Assembly: GCF_000422425.1 (NCBI RefSeq)
Contig: NZ_KE383828.1
Location: 224,003-288,002 of the forward strand
Reading direction: 5' to 3'
DNA length: 64,000 nt
From: Oceanospirillum beijerinckii DSM 7166
GTDB lineage: Bacteria > Pseudomonadota > Gammaproteobacteria > Pseudomonadales > Halomonadaceae
How positions within the stretch are numbered: position 1 is the stretch's first letter; each line of letters begins with the position of its first letter. Below, piece by piece: positions 28,290 to 38,502 of the stretch. Position numbers and translations under genes: made by a program. A model generated the notes under the pieces. The model made no database searches and was not told the origin of the DNA. It worked only from the letters and a program-made list of their open reading frames with translations.

Positions 28290-30080
28290 TTAATACGCCT
28301 TACGATAGTTGCCCTGATAGTCAAAGATACGTTCCTGTACCTGCCAGTAATGTTTCTGCTTACGGGCAACAACAAAGTCTGGCGCTGGCAGTAAGGCCTG
28401 TACGCTGAGCACCTCTTCCAAACGCTTAAACTCCTGCGGAGCCTGACTATTCGCTAAACGTCGACCAAACAACCTGTTAAACACTTTGCGCTGAGCCGGT
28501 TTACTGAAATCAAAGGACTCAACCAGTTCTTCACCATCTTCACCGTGATAAGTGATCCTTAGCTTGCCCTCACTTTTACTACCATTTTTGCTGTCACTCT
28601 GGCTTTCACTCACACTCAATGTGATACCCGCGCAACGAATCACCATGGCATCTTTCAGCTTCAGAGCATCACGGAGTTGATCATCCGGGTCGATAATGGC
28701 TTTTTTACACTCGTGACAGTTACGGGCCGCAATATCGTTCTCAGCGCCACAATGGGGACACTCTTTAAAACGAAAACGGTAGTCGCACTGCTCAGGGCGC
28801 TCTGTCGATTCTTCTCCTTCAGAGGGCTCTAACAAACCCTGACAACGACGACCATAATGCTCAATCACATTACCCTGGCTATCGGTTTTACCCCAGAAGA
28901 TATTGGCAAAACCACAACCGGGACAAAAGACCTGCACCGGTTCGCTATCAGGGTTGGGCTTCTTCTCCCCCACTTCTGGATGATGCAAATTAACGCTGTT
29001 ACCGGCGTAATCGATCACCAGGCAATCTTGTTTACCCTCATCCAAACGCAGTCCTCGTCCCACAATCTGCTGATAAAGGCTAACAGACTGGGTTGGGCGC
29101 AGAATAGCGATAAAATCCACATGAGGCGCATCAAAACCCGTAGTTAATACCGATACATTCACCAGATACTTGAGCTGGCGCTGTTTGAAGCGCAGGATCA
29201 GGGAATCCCTCTCATTCAGATCGGTCGCCCCGGTAATTAAGGCGGTTTGTGAGTCAGGCAGGTAACCTGTAATTTCTTTGGCATGGTCCACAGTCGCCGC
29301 AAAAATCATCACCGCCTGACGTGTCGCCGCCAACTCCATCACCTGCTCGATAATAGAACGAGTTACCCGCTGGTGTTTGCTCAATAGCTGGTTGACTTCT
29401 TTCTCGGCATATTCGCCAAAGCGGTTCTGTTCTAAAGCAGAGAAATCATATTGCGCCACTGCCGCATCAACCAGATCGGGTTTTGTCAGATAACCCCGGC
29501 TGATCATATAGCTTAGGGGTAATTCATAGATGCAGTGCTGAAAAGGCTTGTCCTGCTCGCTACGGACAAAGCCTCTGTAGTGATAACGATAGATCCACCC
29601 CATACCTAAACGATAGGGGGTTGCCGTAAGGCCCAGTACTTTCAATGCCTGATTATGCTGACGTAATAGTTCAATAATACGCTGGTACTGACTGGTCTCT
29701 TCTCCACTGACCCGATGGCATTCATCAATAATGATCAATGAATACTCATGCTTGAACTGATCCAGATTAGCCGCAACCGACTGTACGCTGGCAAAGGTGA
29801 CCTGATGATAGCTTTCCTTACGCTTTAAGCCTGCAGAAAAAATCCCACCGGTTAAGCCATAGCTTTCATACTTGGCATGATTCTGCTCCACCAACTCCTT
29901 TACATGTGTCAGCACAAGAATTTTACGACGAGCCAAACGGGCTAACTCGGCAATCACCAAGCTTTTACCGGCCCCAGTAGGCAAGACAATAACAGCGGCA
30001 GCATCGGACTTACGGAAGTGTTTCAGAGTGGCATCAACGGCTTCTTGCTGATAAGGCCGCAGTTTAAAAGGCGCATTCAT
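28290..30080 (-). CDS. radD: DEAD/DEAH-type helicase RadD (YejH)
   Basis: This 596-aa superfamily 2 helicase-like protein, close to the 586 aa of E. coli RadD, has Walker [10 protein letters not shown], motif [15 protein letters not shown], motif [13 protein letters not shown] and motif [20 protein letters not shown]-terminal zinc-type cysteine pairs follow ([21 protein letters not shown]). RadD takes part in double-strand break repair with RecA and SSB. It is transcribed alone, with no obvious terminator of its own before the convergent hydroxylase gene. Confidence 0.92.
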   Translation of the reverse strand: MNAPFKLRPYQQEAVDATLKHFRKSDAAAVIVLPTGAGKSLVIAELARLARRKILVLTHVKELVEQNHAKYESYGLTGGIFSAGLKRKESYHQVTFASVQSVAANLDQFKHEYSLIIIDECHRVSGEETSQYQRIIELLRQHNQALKVLGLTATPYRLGMGWIYRYHYRGFVRSEQDKPFQHCIYELPLSYMISRGYLTKPDLVDAAVAQYDFSALEQNRFGEYAEKEVNQLLSKHQRVTRSIIEQVMELAATRQAVMIFAATVDHAKEITGYLPDSQTALITGATDLNERDSLILRFKQRQLKYLVNVSVLTTGFDAPHVDFIAILRPTQSVSLYQQIVGRGLRLDEGKQDCLVIDYAGNSVNLHHPEVGEKKPNPDSEPVQVFCPGCGFANIFWGKTDSQGNVIEHYGRRCQGLLEPSEGEESTERPEQCDYRFRFKECPHCGAENDIAARNCHECKKAIIDPDDQLRDALKLKDAMVIRCAGITLSVSESQSDSKNGSKSEGKLRITYHGEDGEELVESFDFSKPAQRKVFNRLFGRRLANSQAPQEFKRLEEVLSVQALLPAPDFVVARKQKHYWQVQERIFDYQGNYRKAY

Positions 30081-30170
30081 TAGGCAAAACTTAATGGTTA
30101 CAGGAACTTAACAGCTTTATGAACTTAAGCCTTCCATAGTAACAGATCTCAACTCAGCTTCCTGCTTTAA

Positions 30171-30211
30171 TAAAAAGAAAGCCCGGTTTAACTTTCGCTA
30201 AACCGGGCTTT
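30171..30211 (-). terminator. Strong terminator of the HD-GYP regulator gene
   Basis: A perfect 13-bp stem AAAGCCCGGTTTA / TAAACCGGGCTTT (30178-30190, 30199-30211) is followed on the minus strand by a T-rich tail. Confidence 0.92.
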
Positions 30212-30266
30212 CCATTATCAGAAACCAAACGATGTTGACGCCCTTTTGAAGCATCGATGTAGACTG

Positions 30267-30308
30267 TTTACTTCTTGGTATTTACTTCTTGGTATTTACT
30301 TCTTGGTA
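30267..30308. repeat. Three perfect 14-bp tandem repeats
   Basis: TTTACTTCTTGGTA is repeated three times without a gap, directly after the stop codon of the HD-GYP gene and before its terminator. Confidence 0.9.
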
Positions 30309-30309
30309 T

Positions 30310-31410
30310 TTAATAGTGCAGCAGAGATTCCAAGCGGGATTCACCGTTGGGTAATTCATCAGGGTGTTGCTGACGAATACCTTCAACACTATCAACAATA
30401 CTGAGGAACACCTCAGTTAATTCTGGATCAAAGTGGTTACCTGCCTCTTCACTAATTAACTTGCAAGTATCTTCCTGACTCCAGGGCTGTTTATAGGGCC
30501 GCTCGGAACGCAGTGCATCATAAACGTCACATAGTGCAACAATGCGGCTTTCCAGAGGGATATCAGCACCCTTCAGGCCATTTGGATAACCTTTACCATC
30601 CCAACGCTCATGATGGGTTAATGCGATCTGTGCAGCCATATGCATCAGAGGTGTATCCGTATCGCTCAGAATCTCATAACCGATACGTGCATGGGAGCGC
30701 ATAATATCCCATTCCCGGTCATTCAACTTGCCCTGCTTCAACAGTACGCCATCAGGGATACCAATCTTGCCCACATCGTGCATCTGCGATGCCATCTGCA
30801 CCTGATTGGCAAACTCACTATCCCCCGTCGCCGCTAAAGCCAGAGCACCACAGCTTTTACTCATACGTACAACGTGCGCACCCGTTTCATTATCACGGTA
30901 TTCTGCGGCACGGCCTAAGCGATATAAGATCTCTGACTGGGTGTTTTCCAGCTGTTCTGTTTGGCGCTTCACTTCCAGGTGCAGATTGTCACGCTCATCT
31001 TTCAGCTCTTTCGATAAGGCCACCAAGCGAAGGCTATTACGGACTCTTAACAGCAATTCGTTGACATCAAAAGGTTTCATCAGATAATCCAGAGCACCTA
31101 ACTCCAGTGCCTGCATTTTGTCTTCAGTTGACGTCAAAGCGGTTAGCACAACCACTTGGGGTGGATGCTCAAGATCACGCTGCATCATAGCCATCAGCTC
31201 AAGACCGTGAAGCGAAGGCATATTCAGATCCAGCAACAACAAATCGACGGGATGAGCGCTGCACCAATTGATCACTTCCTTTGGATCGGTCAAGGCAGAC
31301 ACATTAAAGCAACCTGCTTTTTTAAGGGAAGCAGTGACTATGCGAATATTCATCTCTTCGTCATCCACCACGAGCAGGCGGGCTTCACGCAGAGCCTCGT
31401 CAAAAATCAT
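30310..31410 (-). CDS. Response regulator with HD-GYP c-di-GMP phosphodiesterase domain
   Basis: An N-terminal REC domain (LLVVDDEEMN, phosphoacceptor in LLLLDLNMP, LMKPFD) is followed by a coiled coil and an HD-GYP domain (HVVRMSK, HDVGKIGIPD, HHERWDGKGYPNGL). It probably hydrolyses cyclic-di-GMP under control of phosphorylation. The ATG at 31410 (MIFDEALREARLL) has GAGG six bases upstream; in-frame starts at 31422 and 31467 are weaker. No cognate kinase is adjacent. Confidence 0.9.
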   Translation of the reverse strand: MIFDEALREARLLVVDDEEMNIRIVTASLKKAGCFNVSALTDPKEVINWCSAHPVDLLLLDLNMPSLHGLELMAMMQRDLEHPPQVVVLTALTSTEDKMQALELGALDYLMKPFDVNELLLRVRNSLRLVALSKELKDERDNLHLEVKRQTEQLENTQSEILYRLGRAAEYRDNETGAHVVRMSKSCGALALAATGDSEFANQVQMASQMHDVGKIGIPDGVLLKQGKLNDREWDIMRSHARIGYEILSDTDTPLMHMAAQIALTHHERWDGKGYPNGLKGADIPLESRIVALCDVYDALRSERPYKQPWSQEDTCKLISEEAGNHFDPELTEVFLSIVDSVEGIRQQHPDELPNGESRLESLLHY

Positions 31411-31496
31411 AGACTGCCTCATATCATCTTTTCTTATATTCAACAACCAGTCGGTAGGTATTAACAAAGGGCTATATTAATTTACACACCGTAACC

Positions 31497-31667
31497 CTAC
31501 AACTCATTTCGACCCAATCCATAACCAATTACCATGGCAACTGTACCACCAATAGCCAGGTAGCCATTATCCAGACCAATAATCTCAGCCCAGTTTACAA
31601 AAGCAGTGGACAAAAGCAGCAGGCCTCCACCATTTAACAACACACGACCCAGCGCTACCCGTTCCAT
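31497..31667 (-). CDS. Small two-helix membrane protein, 56 aa
   Basis: This short frame begins MERVALGRVLLNGGGLLLLS and ends IGYGLGRNEL. Two hydrophobic segments (about 5-25 and 36-51) are joined by a short acidic loop (NWAEIIGLDNG). An AAGG ribosome site precedes the ATG. It lies just upstream of, and on the same strand as, the HD-GYP gene, about 90-260 bp away. The composition is that of a real membrane protein and the frame is otherwise unexplained. I do not recognise the family. Confidence 0.6.
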   Translation of the reverse strand: MERVALGRVLLNGGGLLLLSTAFVNWAEIIGLDNGYLAIGGTVAMVIGYGLGRNEL

Positions 31668-31808
31668 ACCTCAACCTTAATGGCAAATAATCCAGAAAAA
31701 ACAAGATAACTGTTTTTAACTCTCATCTCTATAAAATCAATAAAAAAGAGCCAACTATGTTGCTTTAACTCAGTATTTTATTCGTGGTTCAGCCCAAGCA
31801 CCACGACA

Positions 31809-33185
31809 CTAACTGACTCTAACGTATCCCATTAAACCTGTCTTCATATGCTCAATAACGTGACAGTGATACATCCAACTACCGGGATTATCTGCAACAA
31901 AAGCCCCTTTGGCTCGGCCATTCTTGCCTAGAAGTATTGTATCCGTGTGGAATGGTGTCACAGGCTTACCGTCCATCTCCAGAACCAGGAAGGTATGCCC
32001 ATGCAAATGAATAGGATGGTGGTACTGGGTATTGTTTCTTAGATCAAAGATATACGTTTTACCCAATTTTAGATCTGCAACAGGTTCCGGAATATTTCCC
32101 GGACTCATTCCTTCCCAAGCCCTGCGATTAATCAACCAGAATGTTGGATGGATATTGCCAGCAGCATCAGTTGGACTGATCGCTCCCTCCCATTCAAAGA
32201 CAAAGCTCACGGTCTCAGCCTTAGCCAGATCTGGTACTGGAATAGGATTTAATGGCAGTTGAGGCAACTGACCGTTATTTTTAACCCCTGGGTCCTTTGC
32301 TCCAGATTTAAAGCTGGCTAATGGAAAACCAAAACGTCCCCGCAAAAATTCCAGTGTAAACTCAGCACCCTCTTCTGGCATGATAAAGCCCAGGTCTAAT
32401 CGCATACCCGGACCGATTTTGTGTTGCTCTAACGGATAGTATTCTTGAATAGCGTTACCATCAATCGCAATAACCTGAGCCTCAACACCCTTCATATGCA
32501 GGTCATAGGTCATCGTATTATCTACATTGGCAATACGAAGACGTACCCGACTCCCGGCGGGATAACTCAGTAAAGGATTGTTCACGCCATTGGCCGTCCC
32601 CCACTCTCCCGGCGTTCCCATGCGTGCCGCATAACGAGGACGGGTCAGGGTTTTCCACTGCCCTTGCTTATCCAAATACCAATGCTTCAGGATAAGCACT
32701 TCATCAATATCAAAATCAACCGGCTTGGCCTCGTCGACAATAATGGCCCCCACCAAACCACGCCCCAGCTGCTGAGTGCTATTCATATGAGGGTGATACC
32801 AGAAAGTACCCGCATCGGGTGGTGTAAACTCATAAACAAAGGTTTCACCAGGCATAATAGGCTTCTGACTTAACAGAGGCACGCCGTCCATCTCAATAGG
32901 GATACGCAGACCATGCCAATGAATCGTAGTGGGTTCGTCCAGCTTATTGGTAAATTCAATACGCACCGGCATGCCCTGACGAGCACGAATCACAGGCGCT
33001 GGAATCTCACCGTTAAAAGCTAATACCTCGGTTTGATAACCTGGCACCAGCTCTGCTACGGCGGGCTCGGCCGTTAAACGATAGTGATAAGGGTTGGCTC
33101 CCTCAACCTGCGCCAAAGACCATCGTGGTAGAGCCATAGCTACCACAGATAGAGTACTTAACTGTAAAAATTCCCTACGATTCAA
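31809..33185 (-). CDS. Tat-exported multicopper oxidase
   Basis: A Tat signal (NRREFLQLSTLSVVAMALP) precedes three cupredoxin domains with all copper motifs: TIHWHG, FWYHPHM, HPIHLHGHTF and MYHCHVIEHMKTGLMGYV. It is a periplasmic laccase/CueO/CopA-like oxidase. The frame opens at GTG 33233, but TTG at 33185 has GAGG eight bases upstream and puts the twin arginines near the N-terminus, so it is preferred. There is no Met-rich insert as in CueO, and no copper regulator is adjacent. Confidence 0.88.
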   Translation of the reverse strand: MNRREFLQLSTLSVVAMALPRWSLAQVEGANPYHYRLTAEPAVAELVPGYQTEVLAFNGEIPAPVIRARQGMPVRIEFTNKLDEPTTIHWHGLRIPIEMDGVPLLSQKPIMPGETFVYEFTPPDAGTFWYHPHMNSTQQLGRGLVGAIIVDEAKPVDFDIDEVLILKHWYLDKQGQWKTLTRPRYAARMGTPGEWGTANGVNNPLLSYPAGSRVRLRIANVDNTMTYDLHMKGVEAQVIAIDGNAIQEYYPLEQHKIGPGMRLDLGFIMPEEGAEFTLEFLRGRFGFPLASFKSGAKDPGVKNNGQLPQLPLNPIPVPDLAKAETVSFVFEWEGAISPTDAAGNIHPTFWLINRRAWEGMSPGNIPEPVADLKLGKTYIFDLRNNTQYHHPIHLHGHTFLVLEMDGKPVTPFHTDTILLGKNGRAKGAFVADNPGSWMYHCHVIEHMKTGLMGYVRVS

Positions 33186-33310
33186 TGAGGTATCCTCAAC
33201 ATGGACATTTTTTAGGCATAATAGACTATTCACTACAAATAGGAAGCATTATTATTTGAGATAGATCAAGGGAGGTTTGAACACTGCTAATAAGTCAGCC
33301 TACACGCTTA

Positions 33311-34471
33311 TCAGTATGACACATGCTGTCGGAACAGCTGAATCAAAGTGCGGTTAAACAGGTCAGACTGCTCATAAAATGGAAAATGTGCGGAATGCTC
33401 AAACCAGGTTAATCTCTTGTCCGGTGCGTGTAGCAGTCGATAGTAATCAGTCACCAGCGTCACAGGTGCAGCCTGGTCATATCTCCCCATCAGAAAATAG
33501 ATCGGCACCTCAACACTGGGAATATCTGTTCTAAAATCAAACTCCCAAACCTGATCGTCATAAAACAAGGCTTGTGATAGCTGCCAACCCTGCAGCCATT
33601 TATTCTGCTGATTGAGATAAGGATGATGACTCAGAATAGTTTCTTCAATAGTTCCCGTATCGGTTTTGCCTACCAACTCCCCGCCAAAAAAAGCCATCCA
33701 TTTTGCAGTAACCTCATAACCGGCATCATCCAGATATTCACCATCCTCATTCGATCGCCCTACGGCCACTAATTCATTAATCGCCTGCACATGAGCGTTT
33801 GACTGGGCCTGTTCCAAAGCAAAGTCATAGCTCAGTTGTTCATTTTCGACAACACTCACGATCTGCCCAACTCCGGCATAGGCGTAATAATCGGAAGGCT
33901 GCTGCTCCAAGAGATACATGGCGATGACAGTGCCGAAGGAGTGTGCCAGGAGATAGATTTTATCTCGCTGAAAGGTTTGCTTAAGCGCAGAGGTTAAGAC
34001 ATGGGCATCATCCACCAACTGGGCCAGAGACAAACTTTCTTCCGAGATAGAGATATCAAACGATAAACCGGCTCCCCGCTGATCCCAGTTCACTACTATA
34101 AAGTGTTTTTCTAACTCGGCATTTGTTTGATGCAGCAGAGGCATCATCGCAAAACCCGGTCCACCATGGAGTACTAACAAAATAGGCTTTGAAAAGTCAT
34201 CCCCTTGAATATAAACCGCCTGGGGCTGATCATTGATTAGCAGAGTTTGCAGGCCGTTTTCTGCTTTTAAGATGGTTGATGGGTTAGGTGAGGTACTGCC
34301 AGATGAAATGCTATCCGTAGAAGCGGGGTCTATAGAAGCGAGGTCTATAGAGGCTTTATCCACCAAAGTGATGAGCTTCTGGTTCGCAAAAGCTGGCAAG
34401 AAAACAGTGGAACAAGCGAATAACAACGAAAAGAGTAGATATAACTTCCCAGAACGCATCCATGCACACAT
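33311..34471 (-). CDS. Exported alpha/beta hydrolase (proline iminopeptidase-like)
   Basis: This 386-aa protein has an N-terminal signal (SGKLYLLFSLLFACSTVFLP). An alpha/beta-hydrolase domain follows with oxyanion motif LVLHGGPGFAM, NWDQRGAGLS, nucleophile elbow LLAHSFGTV and the catalytic His near EHSAHFPFYEQ. HGGPG and DQRG are typical of prolyl iminopeptidase-like S33 enzymes. A short repeated linker (SIDLASIDPASTDSIS) between signal and domain arises from a tandem repeat in the DNA around 34320-34360. GGAGGGG precedes the ATG. The substrate is unknown. Confidence 0.85.
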   Translation of the reverse strand: MCAWMRSGKLYLLFSLLFACSTVFLPAFANQKLITLVDKASIDLASIDPASTDSISSGSTSPNPSTILKAENGLQTLLINDQPQAVYIQGDDFSKPILLVLHGGPGFAMMPLLHQTNAELEKHFIVVNWDQRGAGLSFDISISEESLSLAQLVDDAHVLTSALKQTFQRDKIYLLAHSFGTVIAMYLLEQQPSDYYAYAGVGQIVSVVENEQLSYDFALEQAQSNAHVQAINELVAVGRSNEDGEYLDDAGYEVTAKWMAFFGGELVGKTDTGTIEETILSHHPYLNQQNKWLQGWQLSQALFYDDQVWEFDFRTDIPSVEVPIYFLMGRYDQAAPVTLVTDYYRLLHAPDKRLTWFEHSAHFPFYEQSDLFNRTLIQLFRQHVSY

Positions 34472-34521
34472 TTTTTAACCCCTCCCTGGAGCAATTAGAA
34501 TGATATGGTCCGCTTTGTACA

Positions 34522-34604
34522 CACTTACACAAAAGTGTTTCGATATATTTTGGCCAATGGCTAAGGCATGAAGCCATCTTCTAAAGAGAAACTTTTGTGT
34601 GAGT
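34522..34604. repeat. Inverted-repeat element, copy A
   Basis: CACTTACACAAAAGTGTTTC (34522-34541) and GAAACTTTTGTGTGAGTG (34587-34604) form an imperfect stem around a 45-bp loop upstream of the hydrolase gene. Similar stems with ACAAAAGT cores occur at 41499-41573 and 51606-51694. Confidence 0.55.
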
Positions 34605-34692
34605 GCTTATCCTTACCGCCATTACAGAGTATGCTAATAAAAAACAATTCGCCCATCATCACTTATAAATAGGCCAATTATCCTGACCTAAA

Positions 34693-35382
34693 TCAAGCAT
34701 CAGCCAGAGATCGAGTCGCAACTGGCATCGCTTTCTTTACCTTAAGACTTTCATGCTCAAGTGAAGATTCTGACATGGACTTAGGCTCCGATTTAGGCTC
34801 AAGATCAGGTTTAGCCTGGCGGTAACGACCTAATACTGAGCTTACTGCCACAAAAGCCACCATTGAATACAGAACAGTCATCGGCGGAAAGAAAAACAGC
34901 GCAGTAGTCAAAATAGCAATATCTGCTGCCAGTAAAGTTTTTGCAGCAGCTAAACCATATTGACGCTCCAAAAATACTGCCAGAATAGAGGTGCCGCCTA
35001 TAGAAGCGTTGTTACGCATCAAAACAGTTAAACCAAAGCCGATCAACAAACCGCCTGAAATTGCGGCTAACAGGGGATGAGCCATATCCAACACAAAGCT
35101 ATGCTCAATCAGATCCGATAGTCCTGATAACAGAGAAACCGCAACAAAAGTGCGTACCGTAAAGCCAAGGCCTAGGTATTTCAGGGAGATCAGATAAAAC
35201 GGCAGATTGATAACAAAAAATACCTGACCAAAAGTCAGATTAGAGAAGATTTTAAGGGTAATTAAACCTATCCCAGCCGTGCCACCCACAAGCAGATCAG
35301 CAGCGTTAATCATCTGCACACCCAGGGCAACCAGCAAACAGGCTTCCATAATAGACAGCCAATTATTGGCGCGTTCTTTCAT
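34693..35382 (-). CDS. YitT/DUF161-family membrane protein
   Basis: This 229-aa protein has five to six membrane helices and a soluble tail rich in Lys, Ser and Glu. The GGTAGIGL and NNASIGGTSILA segments are typical of the YitT/YczE-type DUF161 family, of unknown function (possible transporters). The ATG at 35382 has GGAGAG seven bases upstream; an in-frame TTG five codons before is less likely. It stands alone. Confidence 0.82.
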   Translation of the reverse strand: MKERANNWLSIMEACLLVALGVQMINAADLLVGGTAGIGLITLKIFSNLTFGQVFFVINLPFYLISLKYLGLGFTVRTFVAVSLLSGLSDLIEHSFVLDMAHPLLAAISGGLLIGFGLTVLMRNNASIGGTSILAVFLERQYGLAAAKTLLAADIAILTTALFFFPPMTVLYSMVAFVAVSSVLGRYRQAKPDLEPKSEPKSMSESSLEHESLKVKKAMPVATRSLADA

Positions 35383-35790
35383 TGATAAACTCTCCAAATA
35401 ACATAGGAGCCAAAATCTTGTTTTGAAACTCCGAAGTTCAACTTGTGGTTAAACCTTCAGTTAGCCTGCTATGACACAATGCGTGACAAAGCAGCTGATA
35501 CCTAGCCGGCCCGTGCCCCTCGTCAGGGCTGAGGAAATATCGCAGGATTGTTGTTATTGGAGAGCGCCACAGAGATCACAGTAAGATCAACTGTTAATAC
35601 GAGCCTTATACAGTTTGTCTTTTGGACAAACCTCTTCCTCATAGCAAATTATACCTAAGTCGAATATCTGGCATAGAGACAAGTCCAGATTGTTCCCAGT
35701 AAAATAGAGACAATCGTAAAAATATAATTACACCCATACAAATAGGACAAGCTTTTGATCTGATTAGCTTTTTGTATGCGTACAATAAAC
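35383..35790. other. Intergenic region without recognised feature
   Basis: 408 bp between the end of hypF and the start of the YitT gene. I find no coding signal, convincing terminator or repeat. It should hold the YitT promoter. Confidence 0.6.
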
Positions 35791-38502
35791 TCAAATCATC
35801 TCTTTCTCAGCTATACGCCTTGCAGCAGTGATCACCGCTTGCCCTAAAGCAATACCGCCATCATTCGCCGGAATATTGTGATGCTGAAATAGAGTCAATT
35901 CTGGTAATTGCTCCGCAAACTGCTGTTCAAACAGTTTTATTAGCAAACGGTTCTGACACACTCCACCGGTAAATACCAAGTGCCGAACAGAGTGTTGATG
36001 TGTGGAAAGTTGTTTTTGAACCAGTTGTACCCAGGCCAAAACTAAACCTTTATGAAACGCCCATGCTAAGCGGCCTGAGCTTTCACCCTGTCTTTGTCGT
36101 TGCAACAGCTCAAGCAAAGCAGGTAATGCATCAATAGAACTTACGAGGCTATTCTCAGAGTCTGACTTGCCCGAGGCTTCTTCTCGAATCGCTTCAGTCC
36201 AATCATCTCCATCGCTTAACGCAAAGCTTAAAGGCTTAATATCACCGATATCGCTCTCTTTTGTCTTTAGCTGCTCCTCAGCCAAAACCTGAAGTGCAAT
36301 AGCCGCCTGCCCCTCGTAACTGATACTACCACTGTGTAAGTTTAAAGCTGCCGCAAAGGCATCAAATAAACGGCCGCAAGAGCTTGCAACAGGGGCATTA
36401 AGCCCATTTTCTATCATCTGCAACACTAAGGGAACGGGTTTATCAACAAAAACGGGTAAAGACAGATAAGCCGAATATTCCTCTTTACTGGCGGTGCTTA
36501 ACAGAGCCAAAAGATTGCGCCAGGGTTCTTGCATCGCTTTTGCACCGCCAGGTAACGCCAGAGCCTTTAAGCCCCCTAGCTTCTGACAGTGATGATAATC
36601 AGCAAGCAACAGTTCACCACCCCATAATTCATTGCTCTCTCCAAGCCCTCCTTCAAGTCCTCCTCCAAGCCCTTCTTCAAACACCTCTACACTTTGCCCC
36701 ATACCCAAGCCATCCAGAGCAATTGCCAAGACTGGAGAGCCATCAAGCGGGTATAGATTATCGACCAAGCAAGCGGCCACATGAGCATGATGATGTAACA
36801 CAGACTCTATAGGAACAGTCAACTGCTCGGATAACGGCTGAGCATATTTTGATGATAGATATTCAGGGTGATAATCACAGGCCAAATAGCCCACATCAAA
36901 CTGATAGAGGTCCAGGAAACGCTCAATCCCTTGCTGATACTGATCAAAGGTACGGGCAGATTCCAAGTCCCCCATATGATTCGACAAGGTGGCCCGACCA
37001 TCAGACAACAAACAAAAGGTGTTTTTCAGCTCTGCGCCTAACGCCAGTATCTTTGTATCTCTAATATCGCGGAGGATATTATCTGAGTCAGTCGCCCCTG
37101 AAACACCAGGGTTAGAATTAAGCGTATCTGAGCTTTGTGAAAACCCATCTGGCAACACTATGGCAGATGGCGCATATCCTCTGCCCCGCCGGATCACCTG
37201 GAATGAATTTTCCGGCATTGAGTTAGAACCCCCCAGGGGTTTTGTATCGGTTCTTTTACTTCTGACTTGACCCGGATCGAAATCCAAACACTGTATCACT
37301 GCATCATCAACACGATTTTCAATACGGCGATTATGTAATAAGAAATAATCTGCGATACCGGACAAAGTATCCAAGGCTTCCTGATTATCTATGGCCTGGG
37401 GTTCGCCGGAGGCGTTACCTGAAGTCATTACCAAGGGAATATCCAGCAAGTCAAATAACAGATGATGCAAAGGCGTATTAGGTAACATTAAACCCAGTCT
37501 GTTCTGGCCTGGTGCAACGCCTTCGGCTAAACCATTGACGGTTTGATCGCCTTGTGAGACTGATTGACTCTGAGAGCCTATCCTATCCAATAACACCACT
37601 GGGGCTTGCGGAGACGATAATAGCTGCCATTGCTCATCATTAATCAGACAAAGCCTCTCGGCCTGCTGTCGATCTTTAACCATCAAGGCAAAGGGTTTAT
37701 GGGGACGAAATTTACGTAACCTTAACTCAGCAACCGCCTGAGCATTATTAGCGTCACAGGCCAGATGAAAACCACCCAATCCTTTAATCGCCACAATAGC
37801 ACCTGTTTTTAACAAAGCTGCGGTTTTAGCGATAATATTAGCTTGCTCAAGCTTAAGTGGTTCTCCTCTCTTATCGGAATCGCCCGGATTATTGATTAGC
37901 CCTTGATTAGCAATCAGTGCCAGCTGAGGCCCACAGTCCGGACAGGCAATAGGCTGAGCATGAAAGCGACGATCAGCAGGATTATCATATTCCTCCTGAC
38001 ATGCCGCACACATATTAAAATCAGCCATACTTGTGACAGATCTATCATAGGGAATGCCGTTGACAATCGATAAGCGCGGCCCGCAATGAGTGCAGTTTGT
38101 AAAAGCATAACCATATCGACGCTGACGGGGATCTCTGATCTCTTCTAAGCACTCAGGACAGGTTGCCATATCCGGTGTACAGCCTGTTTGTACTTTGCCT
38201 TGATCACTGGCACGAATCTCAAACCCATCGCAGATAAGCATACCTTTAACAGATGCTGCCTCTGTAGAGAAATCAATGTACTGGTAATCCAGCTGTTCGA
38301 TTCTGGCAAGCAGTGGCAAGTTAATTTCCAGCTCAGCAACAAAATGATCAACAACATCTCTCTCAGCCAACAGAGCAATCACAACGCCCTGCCCCGAGTT
38401 CTGAACAAAGCCTTTTAGCCCAAGACGATTTGCAACCTGCCATACCGCTGGCCTGAAGCCAACGCCCTGAACCTGTCCCTTGACTGTTAATTGCCATGCC
38501 AT
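35791..38502 (-). CDS. hypF: Carbamoyltransferase HypF (NiFe hydrogenase maturation)
   Basis: The 903-aa HypF has its domains in order: acylphosphatase (GQVQGVGFRP), two C4 zinc modules (CPECLEEI...CTHCGP; CAACQEEY...CPDCGP), YrdC-like domain (IKGLGGFHLACDA, VMTSGNASGEP) and Kae1-like carbamoyltransferase (HHHAHVAACL, FTGGVCQNRLL). It converts carbamoyl phosphate to carbamoyl-AMP and passes it to HypE for the CN ligands of NiFe sites. It is longer than the usual 750-780 aa because of Ser/Asn/Gly-rich insertions (for example around GGGLEGGLGESNE and SSDTLNSNPGVSG). No other hyp gene is adjacent; the H2-sensor hydrogenase lies 15 kb to the right. Confidence 0.93.
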   Translation of the reverse strand: MAWQLTVKGQVQGVGFRPAVWQVANRLGLKGFVQNSGQGVVIALLAERDVVDHFVAELEINLPLLARIEQLDYQYIDFSTEAASVKGMLICDGFEIRASDQGKVQTGCTPDMATCPECLEEIRDPRQRRYGYAFTNCTHCGPRLSIVNGIPYDRSVTSMADFNMCAACQEEYDNPADRRFHAQPIACPDCGPQLALIANQGLINNPGDSDKRGEPLKLEQANIIAKTAALLKTGAIVAIKGLGGFHLACDANNAQAVAELRLRKFRPHKPFALMVKDRQQAERLCLINDEQWQLLSSPQAPVVLLDRIGSQSQSVSQGDQTVNGLAEGVAPGQNRLGLMLPNTPLHHLLFDLLDIPLVMTSGNASGEPQAIDNQEALDTLSGIADYFLLHNRRIENRVDDAVIQCLDFDPGQVRSKRTDTKPLGGSNSMPENSFQVIRRGRGYAPSAIVLPDGFSQSSDTLNSNPGVSGATDSDNILRDIRDTKILALGAELKNTFCLLSDGRATLSNHMGDLESARTFDQYQQGIERFLDLYQFDVGYLACDYHPEYLSSKYAQPLSEQLTVPIESVLHHHAHVAACLVDNLYPLDGSPVLAIALDGLGMGQSVEVFEEGLGGGLEGGLGESNELWGGELLLADYHHCQKLGGLKALALPGGAKAMQEPWRNLLALLSTASKEEYSAYLSLPVFVDKPVPLVLQMIENGLNAPVASSCGRLFDAFAAALNLHSGSISYEGQAAIALQVLAEEQLKTKESDIGDIKPLSFALSDGDDWTEAIREEASGKSDSENSLVSSIDALPALLELLQRQRQGESSGRLAWAFHKGLVLAWVQLVQKQLSTHQHSVRHLVFTGGVCQNRLLIKLFEQQFAEQLPELTLFQHHNIPANDGGIALGQAVITAARRIAEKEMI

